Notes under the pieces: model-generated
Databases searched by the model: none
What the model saw: only the letters and a program-made list of their open reading frames with translations
What the model was told of the DNA's origin: nothing
Part shown: positions 1 to 6,037 of the stretch, one piece after another
How the letters are laid out: each line of letters starts with the position of its first letter
Numbering within the stretch: position 1 is the first letter of the stretch
Source: DATAMF01 sp964472565
Lineage (GTDB): Bacteria > Chloroflexota > Anaerolineae > Aggregatilineales > Aggregatilineaceae
DNA: 27,474 nt
Reading direction: 5' to 3'
Assembly: GCA_964472565.1 (NCBI GenBank)
Contig: CAYYNB010000075.1
Coordinates: 1 to 27,474, forward strand
Program-made: the position numbers and the translations under genes

Positions 1-12
1 GGGATCACTCAG

Positions 13-178
13 AAGATCAACAAAACCCCTGTTTTTCACCTTCTGTTTTCCCTCAAGTAACCACTCAAGGGGGGGTGTTTTTTTGAGCCAAGATCAACAA
101 ACGAACTCATCTAGGCGAGAGATTGTTGATCTAAGGTAGACCTTAGATCAAACTTAGGTTCACCGAAAACACCCCCCC
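13..178. repeat. Cluster of nested inverted repeats next to the mutase gene
   Basis: The non-coding edge holds several symmetrical elements. A 13-bp arm GGGGGGGTGTTTT (69-81) is the reverse complement of 166-178. Inside it, AGATCAACAA (91-100) pairs with TTGTTGATCT (123-132). A near-perfect hairpin has arms TTGATCTAAGGT (126-137) and ACCTTAGATCAA (140-151) around a 2-nt loop. The last two structures share bases 126-132 and are therefore mutually exclusive. The 12-mer AAGATCAACAAA occurs directly at 13-24 and again at 90-101. The region lies 3' of the minus-strand mutase, so it could be a terminator or attenuator-like structure, a small non-coding RNA, a repeat element, or a cluster of binding sites. 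I see no target-site duplication around 69-178. Confidence 0.6.
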
Positions 179-188
179 AAACAGTATC

Positions 189-245
189 TTAAAACGCTTC
201 CACCTCAGGATACGCCTGCTTCAGCGCCCCCACCACAATCCGCTA
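189..245 (-). other. In-frame continuation of the mutase after an amber codon
   Basis: On the minus strand the mutase frame reads GCG CTG GAC TAC TAG CGG ATT GTG. After TAG (243-245) it stays open for 17 codons, giving RIVVGALKQAYPEVEAF, to TAA at 189-191. That tail looks like the ordinary end of an alpha-D-phosphohexomutase, a helix followed by a short 'AYPE' stretch. Including it gives about 455 residues, the usual family size. The amber could be a real nonsense mutation, a read-through codon or a base-call error. Genome-wide recoding is unlikely, because TAG ends other genes here (at 1557, 7978, 13650, 16577, 18004 and 21376). Confidence 0.7.
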
Positions 246-1556
246 GTAGTCCAGCGCGTAGCCTTCCGTCTCGCCCTCGAAGCGCAGTGACAGCACTGGC
301 TCCGTATTCGACGCCCGCAGCAGTCCCCAGCCCCGCTCGAAAGTGATGCGAATCCCGTCCACGTCATTGATCGGATACTGCGCCTTCAGCGCCTCATGCA
401 CCGCCTGGATCACGGGCGCTTTGAGTTCATCCGGGCAATGTGGGCGATATTCCGGCGTGCTGTACAGCGTCGGCACCGTTTTCATCAGTTCCGCTAGCGG
501 CTTGTCCTGCTGCGTCAGAATCTGCACGATCCGCCCCGCGACGAAGATGCCATCATCAAAGCCGTAATAGTCGTCGCCCATGAAGATATGCCCGCTCATC
601 TCGCCGCCCAGCAGCGCGCCTTCTTCGGCCATCTTCGCCTTGATCATCGAATGCCCGCTGATCCAGATAATCGGCCTGCCGCCCGCTTTGGCGACCTCAT
701 CGAACAACACCTGGGTACTCAGCACATCCGCCACCACTGCCGCGCCGGGATGCCGCGCCAGCGTATCGCGCGCCAGCAGCACCAGCACCCGATCCGCGCT
801 GACCGGATTCCCCTGGTCATCCACCACGCCGACTCGGTCCGCGTCGCCGTCAAACGCCAGCCCGATCTGCGCGCCTGTCTCTTTCACTTTCGCCGCCAGA
901 TCGAGTAGATTCTCCGGTACTTGCGGGTCCGGCTGGTGATTCGGATAATTTCCATCCGGCTCGCAGTACAGACGGATCACCTGATGACCGAGCGCTTCCA
1001 TCAGGTGCGGCGCATACAATCCGCCCATGCCGTTCCCCGCGTCGATCACAATTTTCAGCGGGCGCGCATGCCGTAGTTTCCGCTCAGCCATATGCAGATA
1101 CCGCTCATTGACAGTCTCATCCACCGTGATCAAGCCATCATCGGCCAGCAAATCGCCCGCCTCGATCATCTTGCGCAGCATCTGAATCTGATCGCCGTAC
1201 AGATTCCGCTTCCCAATCGACAGCTTGAACCCATTCTGATCCGGCTTCAGATGACTCCCGGTGATCATCATGCCACCCGCGTTCCCGGCTTCCACCGCGC
1301 TCCAATACACCACCGGAGTCGCCGCCAGCCCAAGATCGGCCACGCGGCAGCCCGCCTGCGCCAGGCCCTTTATCGCCGCTTGTGCCAGCGCGGGCGAACT
1401 GTGTCGGTTATCGCGCCCGACCACCACCCCGCGGATTCCTTCCCGCCGCAGGTAAGTGCCAAACGCCTGCCCGATCAGCGCCGCCGCCGCTTCCGTAATC
1501 GTATCGCCGTACTTGCCGCGAATATCATATTTTTTAAAAATGCTCGCGTGAATCAT
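243..1556 (-). CDS. Phosphomannomutase/phosphoglucomutase (alpha-D-phosphohexomutase)
   Basis: Cytoplasmic enzyme that interconverts hexose-6-phosphate and hexose-1-phosphate to feed NDP-sugar synthesis. Landmarks in order are the N-terminal 'FKKYDIRG', the phosphoserine loop TGSHLKP (residues 99-105, Ser101), the metal loop DGDADR (236-241), the sugar-binding GEMSGH (318-323) and the phosphate-binding RASNTEP (414-420). The active-site loop is atypical: Leu-Lys sits where the family normally has Asn-Pro after Ser-His. The start ATG (1554-1556) directly follows the TAG of the upstream nucleotidyltransferase, so the two are almost certainly one operon with coupled translation. The 437-residue frame ends at an amber codon, but 17 further in-frame codons resemble the missing C-terminus, so the natural product may be 455 residues. 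The mannose versus glucose preference cannot be read from sequence. Confidence 0.93.
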   Translation of the reverse strand: MIHASIFKKYDIRGKYGDTITEAAAALIGQAFGTYLRREGIRGVVVGRDNRHSSPALAQAAIKGLAQAGCRVADLGLAATPVVYWSAVEAGNAGGMMITGSHLKPDQNGFKLSIGKRNLYGDQIQMLRKMIEAGDLLADDGLITVDETVNERYLHMAERKLRHARPLKIVIDAGNGMGGLYAPHLMEALGHQVIRLYCEPDGNYPNHQPDPQVPENLLDLAAKVKETGAQIGLAFDGDADRVGVVDDQGNPVSADRVLVLLARDTLARHPGAAVVADVLSTQVLFDEVAKAGGRPIIWISGHSMIKAKMAEEGALLGGEMSGHIFMGDDYYGFDDGIFVAGRIVQILTQQDKPLAELMKTVPTLYSTPEYRPHCPDELKAPVIQAVHEALKAQYPINDVDGIRITFERGWGLLRASNTEPVLSLRFEGETEGYALDY

Positions 1557-2855
1557 CTAGTCTTTTTTCTCCCGCGCCTCGATCTGCTGCTTCACCCACA
1601 CGCGCGTATGATCCGGCACATCCTCGCTGACAATCATCGTCGGGCCAACTTCGCTGTCCCGCCCCACTTTCACGCCCGGCATCGTCATCACGTTGACGCT
1701 GATAAACGCGCGTTTTCCGGCGATCAAGCCCAGTTTATCGCGCCCGGTATCGATCTTCTGCCCCTTCACCACGCTCCACACCGTACCATGATCGATCCGC
1801 AGATTCGCCGTCGTGCAGCTTGCCGAGAAGTTCACATCCTCGTCCAGAATCGAATCCAGCACCTGCCCCGCGTGCGTATGTGCCCGGTCCGCCATATAAC
1901 TCCGCGCGACTTCCGTCACGAATCCGACCACTGCTCCGGCCCCAATCATCGACTCGCGCACCAGCGCCCCATTCCCGACAATCGCGCCTTCGCCAATATA
2001 CGCCGGGCCGACCACTGTCGCGCCGTGGAACAGCCGCGCCTTCGCTTCGATCACCACGTCGCCTTTGATCAGCACGCCATCTTCGATCACGGCCTCCGGC
2101 GAAATATGCTGCCCCTTGATCTCCTTCAGCATCTCCATCATCGCGTCCAGCACATGCCAGGGATATTTGATCGCCTTCCACACCCCCTCAAACGGCACCA
2201 CCTGGAACAGTCGCTCCGCCATCATCTTCGCCATCGCCCGCTCATAATGATCGTCGCTGGTCGCCAGGCTGGCATATTCCGCGCGAATATAGTCCAGCAG
2301 CAGTTTTGCGTCGGTGTGGATATGCGCCACGATATTCACCATATCGCTCGGCTCGTTGCCCGCCCCCGGCTTTTCGATGATGTCCACAATCCGCCCGTTT
2401 TTGGCGACCTTCAGATACCCGCCGGGAAAATATTCCTTGACCTTATACCCCGCCAGGTACGCCGCTGCATCCCCCGTCTGGTATGCCGTCAGCATTTTCT
2501 GGTGCAGCGACATATCCGTTAGATCGTGAATCTGGGTCACATAAATCGGCTGGTTGCCATCCCGTGCCAAAAAGTCTTCGATCTTCAGCAGCGCATCGCC
2601 CATCCCTTTCGGTTCAGGCTGCACAACCACTTCACACGTCGATACCCCCTCCAGATCATGGACCAGGGACCGGATAATGTGTTCATTTTCCGGGTTCGCC
2701 ACCACGATAACTTTTTCCAGGCCCAGGCGTGTCAGCCGTTCCAACTGAAAGCTCAACAGCGGACGCCCCATAAATTTGATCAGCGATTTTTCTTCCAAAG
2801 GCCACAAGCGCGAGCTTGCTCCCCCAGCCAATACGACCAAAAGTGGAGAATACAC
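1557..2855 (-). CDS. Sugar-phosphate nucleotidyltransferase with left-handed beta-helix domain
   Basis: Predicted to join NTP and a sugar-1-phosphate into an NDP-sugar, using the product of the adjoining mutase. The N-terminal Rossmann-like domain opens with LAGGASSRLWPL (LAGG at residues 9-12, Arg16) and a Lys near position 27, matching the NTP-binding signature. The C-terminal third has hexapeptide-type repeats (for example 'GPAYIGEGAIVGNGALV'), as in GlmU- and GCD1-like enzymes. A TTG at 2861 would give two more residues but abuts the Shine-Dalgarno GGGAGG (2862-2867). GTG at 2853-2855 has a proper 6-nt gap and is preferred, giving 432 residues. The gene follows the rhomboid terminator and precedes the mutase with no gap. 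The substrate could be mannose-, glucose- or N-acetylglucosamine-1-phosphate. Confidence 0.88.
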   Translation of the reverse strand: MYSPLLVVLAGGASSRLWPLEEKSLIKFMGRPLLSFQLERLTRLGLEKVIVVANPENEHIIRSLVHDLEGVSTCEVVVQPEPKGMGDALLKIEDFLARDGNQPIYVTQIHDLTDMSLHQKMLTAYQTGDAAAYLAGYKVKEYFPGGYLKVAKNGRIVDIIEKPGAGNEPSDMVNIVAHIHTDAKLLLDYIRAEYASLATSDDHYERAMAKMMAERLFQVVPFEGVWKAIKYPWHVLDAMMEMLKEIKGQHISPEAVIEDGVLIKGDVVIEAKARLFHGATVVGPAYIGEGAIVGNGALVRESMIGAGAVVGFVTEVARSYMADRAHTHAGQVLDSILDEDVNFSASCTTANLRIDHGTVWSVVKGQKIDTGRDKLGLIAGKRAFISVNVMTMPGVKVGRDSEVGPTMIVSEDVPDHTRVWVKQQIEAREKKD

Positions 2856-2861
2856 AGGCAA

Positions 2862-2867
2862 CCTCCC
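2862..2867 (-). promoter_or_regulatory. Ribosome binding site deciding the nucleotidyltransferase start
   Basis: GGGAGG on the minus strand lies 6 nt before GTG (2853-2855) and 0 nt before the alternative TTG (2859-2861), so it favours GTG. Confidence 0.6.
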
Positions 2868-2903
2868 TTATGTATGATAGACAGGTTAATCGTATCGTGG
2901 AGA

Positions 2904-2932
2904 TTTAAAAAGGGCCAGCAAAACCGGCCCTT
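2904..2932 (-). terminator. Rho-independent terminator after the rhomboid gene
   Basis: On the minus strand AAGGGCC (2926-2932) pairs with GGCCCTT (2910-2916) across a 9-nt loop and runs into a T-rich tract (2904-2911). It begins 6 nt after the rhomboid stop, so the nucleotidyltransferase-mutase pair probably has its own promoter. Confidence 0.8.
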
Positions 2933-2937
2933 ACACC

Positions 2938-3612
2938 CTACTCGCGCCGCCGTGACGGCATCATATTCACCCCCCGCAGCGCCACCGCCGCCGCCGCCCC
3001 TGCGACGAATCCCCCAATATGCGCCCACACCGCAATCCCGCTGGTTTGTGCTGTTTCTGGTCCCAGTGTCGCAATCCCATTGATCAACTGGCTCATGAAC
3101 CAGATTCCCAAAAACAAAAATGCAGGCACAGCCGTAACATAATAGCCCAGCAGCACGCGTATCCGGTTCATCGGATACAGCAGAATATACGCGCCGAGAA
3201 TCCCCGAAATCGCGCCGCTGGCTCCCACGCTGGGAATCTCCGATCCGCTGTTGAACCCGATATGCGCCAGACTCGCCGCCAATCCGGTTCCAAAGTACAC
3301 CGCCACAAACAGCACGGTTCCCCACCGCCGTTCAATATTGTCCCCAAACACCCACAGGAACAGCATATTCCCGCCGATATGCGCCAGCCCGCCATGCACA
3401 AACATCGACGTGATCAGCGTAAACCAGTCCTGCCCGCGCTGAATCTCCGCCGGAATCACGCCGTATTCGCGCACAAATCGTTCAAGTTCTCCGCCCGGTG
3501 CCGCATCCAGCGTCATTTCATACACAAACACCAGCACATTCACCAGAATGAGCGCGAGGGTCATCACCGGCAGACCGCGTGCCCCCTCATTATCATCGCC
3601 GAGTGGCAGCAT
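2938..3612 (-). CDS. Rhomboid-family intramembrane serine protease
   Basis: A six-helix-type membrane protein that cleaves transmembrane substrates within the bilayer; its substrate is unknown. The 224 residues show the standard rhomboid order: a first helix at about 17-35, then the conserved HGGLAHIGGNMLFL segment (73-86), the catalytic GASGAISG (130-137, nucleophile Ser132) and the catalytic His198 in AHIGGFVAG. The arginine-rich tail is cytoplasmic. The ATG is preceded on the minus strand by a purine-rich AGGAG about 7 nt away. A strong hairpin terminator follows immediately. The family is clear from the Ser-His dyad context. Neighbours on both sides are on the same strand but unrelated in function, so the gene is probably transcribed alone. 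Confidence 0.93.
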   Translation of the reverse strand: MLPLGDDNEGARGLPVMTLALILVNVLVFVYEMTLDAAPGGELERFVREYGVIPAEIQRGQDWFTLITSMFVHGGLAHIGGNMLFLWVFGDNIERRWGTVLFVAVYFGTGLAASLAHIGFNSGSEIPSVGASGAISGILGAYILLYPMNRIRVLLGYYVTAVPAFLFLGIWFMSQLINGIATLGPETAQTSGIAVWAHIGGFVAGAAAAVALRGVNMMPSRRRE

Positions 3613-3680
3613 ACCCCTACTCCTCTCCCTTATGTTCGGTATTCGCTGTTTTCCCCTGGCTAGAATGTATCAAACTGGCA

Positions 3681-3713
3681 AACAAAATGCCTGCGGGCAG
3701 GTTCCCCGCAGGC
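3681..3713 (-). terminator. Hairpin terminator after the receiver gene
   Basis: GCCTGCGGG (3689-3697) and CCCGCAGGC (3705-3713) form a 9-bp stem with a 7-nt loop. Read on the minus strand it is followed by ATTTTGTT (3681-3688), a T-rich tail. It sits about 40 nt past the response-regulator stop. Confidence 0.7.
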
Positions 3714-3752
3714 CAATAAGTTCAGATCAATTATGCTGTGCCGTGCTAAAAA

Positions 3753-4136
3753 CTAATCTTCCGTAACCGGGTCTAGATCAAGCATCCGCCGCACTTTTGC
3801 CACCAAATCGTGGTGCAAAATCGGTTTGGGTAAATAATCGCTGGCCCCGGCATCCATCCCATTCATCACGCTTTTGGCGTCACCACGCGCCGACAGAATG
3901 AGAATCGGCAGCGGCTGCGTATCGGGGCGATCACGCAGTCGGCGGCACAATTCAATGCCATCCATTCCCGGCATCATCACGTCGAGAATGATCAGATCGG
4001 GCGTTTCCATTTCCAATACGGCCAGCGCTTGTTCGGCATCCTTTGCTTTCATCACCTCAAAGCCACCCCGCTCCAGCATAATGCCAATGAGCGTCAGGGC
4101 GCCGATTTCATCATCAACGACAAGAATCCGTTTCAT
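3753..4136 (-). CDS. Single-domain response regulator (CheY-like receiver)
   Basis: A stand-alone receiver of 127 residues with no output domain. It carries the acidic pair Asp8-Asp9 (VVDDE), phosphoacceptor Asp52 in LIILDVMMPG, the switch Ser82 (LSARG) and Lys104 (LPKP), so it should be phosphorylated normally and act through protein contacts. The ATG at 4134-4136 starts MKRILVVDDE. A GTG one codon upstream (4137-4139) lies 7 nt from AGGAG (4147-4151) and is equally possible. Longer versions reaching 4172 add a leader without support. No kinase gene adjoins it. The only histidine kinase in the window is 20 kb away and need not be its partner. The gene has its own terminator and diverges from trmI. 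Confidence 0.92.
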   Translation of the reverse strand: MKRILVVDDEIGALTLIGIMLERGGFEVMKAKDAEQALAVLEMETPDLIILDVMMPGMDGIELCRRLRDRPDTQPLPILILSARGDAKSVMNGMDAGASDYLPKPILHHDLVAKVRRMLDLDPVTED

Positions 4137-4274
4137 CACGGTCGATCTCCTAATGTGGTACCCGGAGCACAAGACCGCTACCGTGTGTCTAAGTTTAACA
4201 GCAAAACCTTGTAATGCAACCGCTCTGAGCCTTACATTTCCTTTATACTATGGTTTTTTTATCTGCGCCAGAAC

Positions 4275-4280
4275 TATAAT
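4275..4280 (+). promoter_or_regulatory. Probable -10 element of trmI
   Basis: TATAAT lies 31 nt upstream of the trmI GTG, in the 140-200 nt divergent gap from the receiver gene. No clear -35 is seen at the expected distance, only a T-rich stretch near 4252-4260. Confidence 0.4.
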
Positions 4281-4311
4281 AGCGCAAATTCGTAACCCAC
4301 AGGAGTATCGT

Positions 4312-5178
4312 GTGCCATTACCCGAACATGCTACCGTCGCCTATGGCGACATTGTGCTGCTGGTCGGCAAAGACCGCCGCACATTCATTCGTACCGTTGC
4401 CGAGGGCAAACGTTTTGAATGTCATCTCGGCTATATCCCCTACGAAAATCTCGTCGGGGTCGCCTTCGGTGAGCAGATTCACACTCACAACGGCCACCAG
4501 ATGTTTGTCCTGCCACCCCATGTTGATGACATCATCGGCCACCTGGAACGCGAAGGCCAGATCATCTATCCCAAAGACCTCGGTTACATTGCCCTCAAAC
4601 TCGGCCTTCGTCCCGGTATGCGCGTCATCGAAGCGGGCACCGGCAGCGGTGCGCTGACCATCACCCTCGCAACTCTCGTCGGCCCTACCGGGCACATCTA
4701 CAGTTACGACAAGTCCAACCGCATGCAGGAACGCGCCATTCTCAACGTCCGCCGCCTCGATATGCTGGATCGTGTGACCTTCCACCAGCGCGACATCGAG
4801 CGCGGCTTTCTCGAAAACGACGTGAACGCCCTCTTTCTGGATGTGCGCGAACCCTGGATGTATCTCGACCAGGCGCGGGCAGCACTGCGCGGCGGCGGCT
4901 ACTTCGGTACGCTGGTCCCCACCATGAATCAGGTCATCGATCTCACGCAGCGCCTCTATGATGGCCCCTGGTTCCTGCTCGAAATCGAAGAACTGCTGCT
5001 GCGGTCCTACAAAACCGTGCCCGCCCGCATCCGTCCCGACGATCAGATGGTGGGACACACGGGCTATCTGATCTTTGCGCGCGCCGTGAACCGCGAAGAT
5101 CGCAGCGAACCACCACCCGAAAATACCGGCGATGAGGAACCCGAAACGCCGGAAACCTTCGATGATGGCTATCGCTAA
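4312..5178 (+). CDS. tRNA (adenine-58-N1)-methyltransferase, TrmI family
   Basis: S-adenosylmethionine-dependent enzyme predicted to make m1A58 in the T-loop of tRNAs. The 288-residue product has a small N-terminal beta domain, then 'IYPKDLGYI' (85-93), the SAM-binding VIEAGTGSGALT (105-116), the acidic NALFLDVREP (172-181) and the C-terminal hallmark MVGHTGYL (246-253). The last 25 residues are an acidic, Pro-rich tail. The frame is open far upstream, but GTG at 4312-4314 has AGGAG (4301-4305) 6 nt before it and matches where family members begin, so upstream extension is rejected. The gene is monocistronic, divergent from the receiver gene and convergent with L25. Confidence 0.92.
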   Translation: MPLPEHATVAYGDIVLLVGKDRRTFIRTVAEGKRFECHLGYIPYENLVGVAFGEQIHTHNGHQMFVLPPHVDDIIGHLEREGQIIYPKDLGYIALKLGLRPGMRVIEAGTGSGALTITLATLVGPTGHIYSYDKSNRMQERAILNVRRLDMLDRVTFHQRDIERGFLENDVNALFLDVREPWMYLDQARAALRGGGYFGTLVPTMNQVIDLTQRLYDGPWFLLEIEELLLRSYKTVPARIRPDDQMVGHTGYLIFARAVNREDRSEPPPENTGDEEPETPETFDDGYR

Positions 5179-5183
5179 ACGAT

Positions 5184-5210
5184 AAAAAAAGAGGTGGTTG
5201 CCCACCTCTT
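5184..5210 (-). terminator. Terminator between trmI and L25
   Basis: AAGAGGTGG (5189-5197) and CCACCTCTT (5202-5210) form a 9-bp stem with the tetraloop TTGC. The A-run at 5184-5190 becomes a U-run on the minus strand, so it mainly serves L25. It may also help end trmI. Confidence 0.85.
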
Positions 5211-5242
5211 CTCTTAAACACAGGGTCCTACAATTTAGTTTT

Positions 5243-5881
5243 TTAGTCTTCGTCTTCTTCTTCACGACGGCGAATGAGTTCAGGTTCAGAAGACCCGCCT
5301 TCTTCCCCTTCAGTCGCATCGTACTGCTGGCTGGAAGCGGTCATCACGATCACATCTTCTGGATCGAGCAGATATGTCACGCCAGGAAGCTGGGGAAGCT
5401 GCGACGCCAGCAGCCGATCACCCACCTGCTGCAAAGCGCTGACATCCACCGTGATTTCGCTGGGCAGATCGCCGGGCAAGCATTCCACTTCAACCATATT
5501 CTTTTCATGAATCAGCATACCGCCTGCAGTTTCCAGGCTGCGCGCCTCACCGACCAGCACAATTGGAATTTCGGTTCGGATCGCCACGTCCATCCGCACG
5601 CGGTAAAAATCAATATGCATCACGTCGCCCCGAATCGGGCGGCGCTGCACATGCCGGACCAGGGTATTAAACTTTTCCCCGTCCACAGCCAGTTCGATCA
5701 ATTGGGTGCCGCCCGCTTCCATCAATACCGGGCGCAGATCCGTCCATACCATCTGAACATCCATATTTTCGAAGGTAGGACCATACACCACACCGGGGAT
5801 AATCCCCTGGGTCCGCAGATGACGCACTGCTTTGCCCGTCACCTGGCGTTTAGTTGCTTGTAATGTAATTGTTTCAGCCAT
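5243..5881 (-). CDS. rplY: 50S ribosomal protein L25/general stress protein Ctc
   Basis: Binds 5S rRNA in the large ribosomal subunit. The 212 residues follow the long two-domain Ctc/TL5 layout rather than the short E. coli L25. The N-terminal 5S-binding domain starts at 'MAETITLQATKR', contains GIIPGVVYG and ends near 'HIDFYRV' (about residue 92). A beta-rich C-terminal domain follows, then an acidic tail ending EEEDED. ATG 5879-5881 is chosen because GAGGAG lies about 7 nt before it and family members begin with this short 'M-x-E' strand; the ATG at 5908 adds nine unsupported residues. It ends about 30 nt before a strong hairpin terminator. Nothing suggests an operon partner. Confidence 0.93.
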   Translation of the reverse strand: MAETITLQATKRQVTGKAVRHLRTQGIIPGVVYGPTFENMDVQMVWTDLRPVLMEAGGTQLIELAVDGEKFNTLVRHVQRRPIRGDVMHIDFYRVRMDVAIRTEIPIVLVGEARSLETAGGMLIHEKNMVEVECLPGDLPSEITVDVSALQQVGDRLLASQLPQLPGVTYLLDPEDVIVMTASSQQYDATEGEEGGSSEPELIRRREEEDED

Positions 5882-5896
5882 AACGCTCTCCTCATG

Positions 5897-5939
5897 GTGT
5901 AGGGGCATACAGTTTGGCCCCTACTGGGGCGTCCCTACC
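5897..5939. repeat. GTAGGGGC palindromic repeat, copy 1
   Basis: GTAGGGGC (5899-5906) and GCCCCTAC (5917-5924) form an 8-bp stem with a 10-nt loop. A second partial unit, GGGGCGTCCCTACC (5926-5939), follows directly. It lies upstream of L25, between its start and the divergent glycosyltransferase. The same sequence head recurs at 6949, 10992, 11025 and 18026. Confidence 0.7.
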
Positions 5940-6009
5940 ATATTCATAGCAGGCGCAATTGTAGCGAAGCGTCGGGTCAGCGTCAATGGTGGATCGTCGC
6001 ACCTTGCCC

Positions 6010-6015
6010 TATAAT
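6010..6015 (+). promoter_or_regulatory. Probable -10 element of the glycosyltransferase gene
   Basis: TATAAT lies 22 nt before the ATG at 6038, leaving a short leader that contains the AGGAGG-type ribosome site. No convincing -35 is seen. Confidence 0.4.
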
Positions 6016-6037
6016 TGCCCCCGCAAGAGGAGGGACT

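Noticed and set aside
189..1556. Genome-wide recoding of TAG as an amino acid
   Set aside because: TAG ends several other genes in the window at natural positions.
1092..2522. Long open frame on the plus strand across the sugar-nucleotide genes
   Set aside because: It is antisense to two well-supported genes, rich in His, Arg and Pro, and has no recognisable motif. It reflects GC-rich codon use.
3874..4311. Upstream extension of the trmI frame
   Set aside because: It runs antisense into the receiver gene. The ribosome site at 4301-4305 and family length support GTG 4312.
4318..5319. Long open frame antisense to trmI
   Set aside because: It lies opposite an intact, motif-bearing gene and across the terminator.
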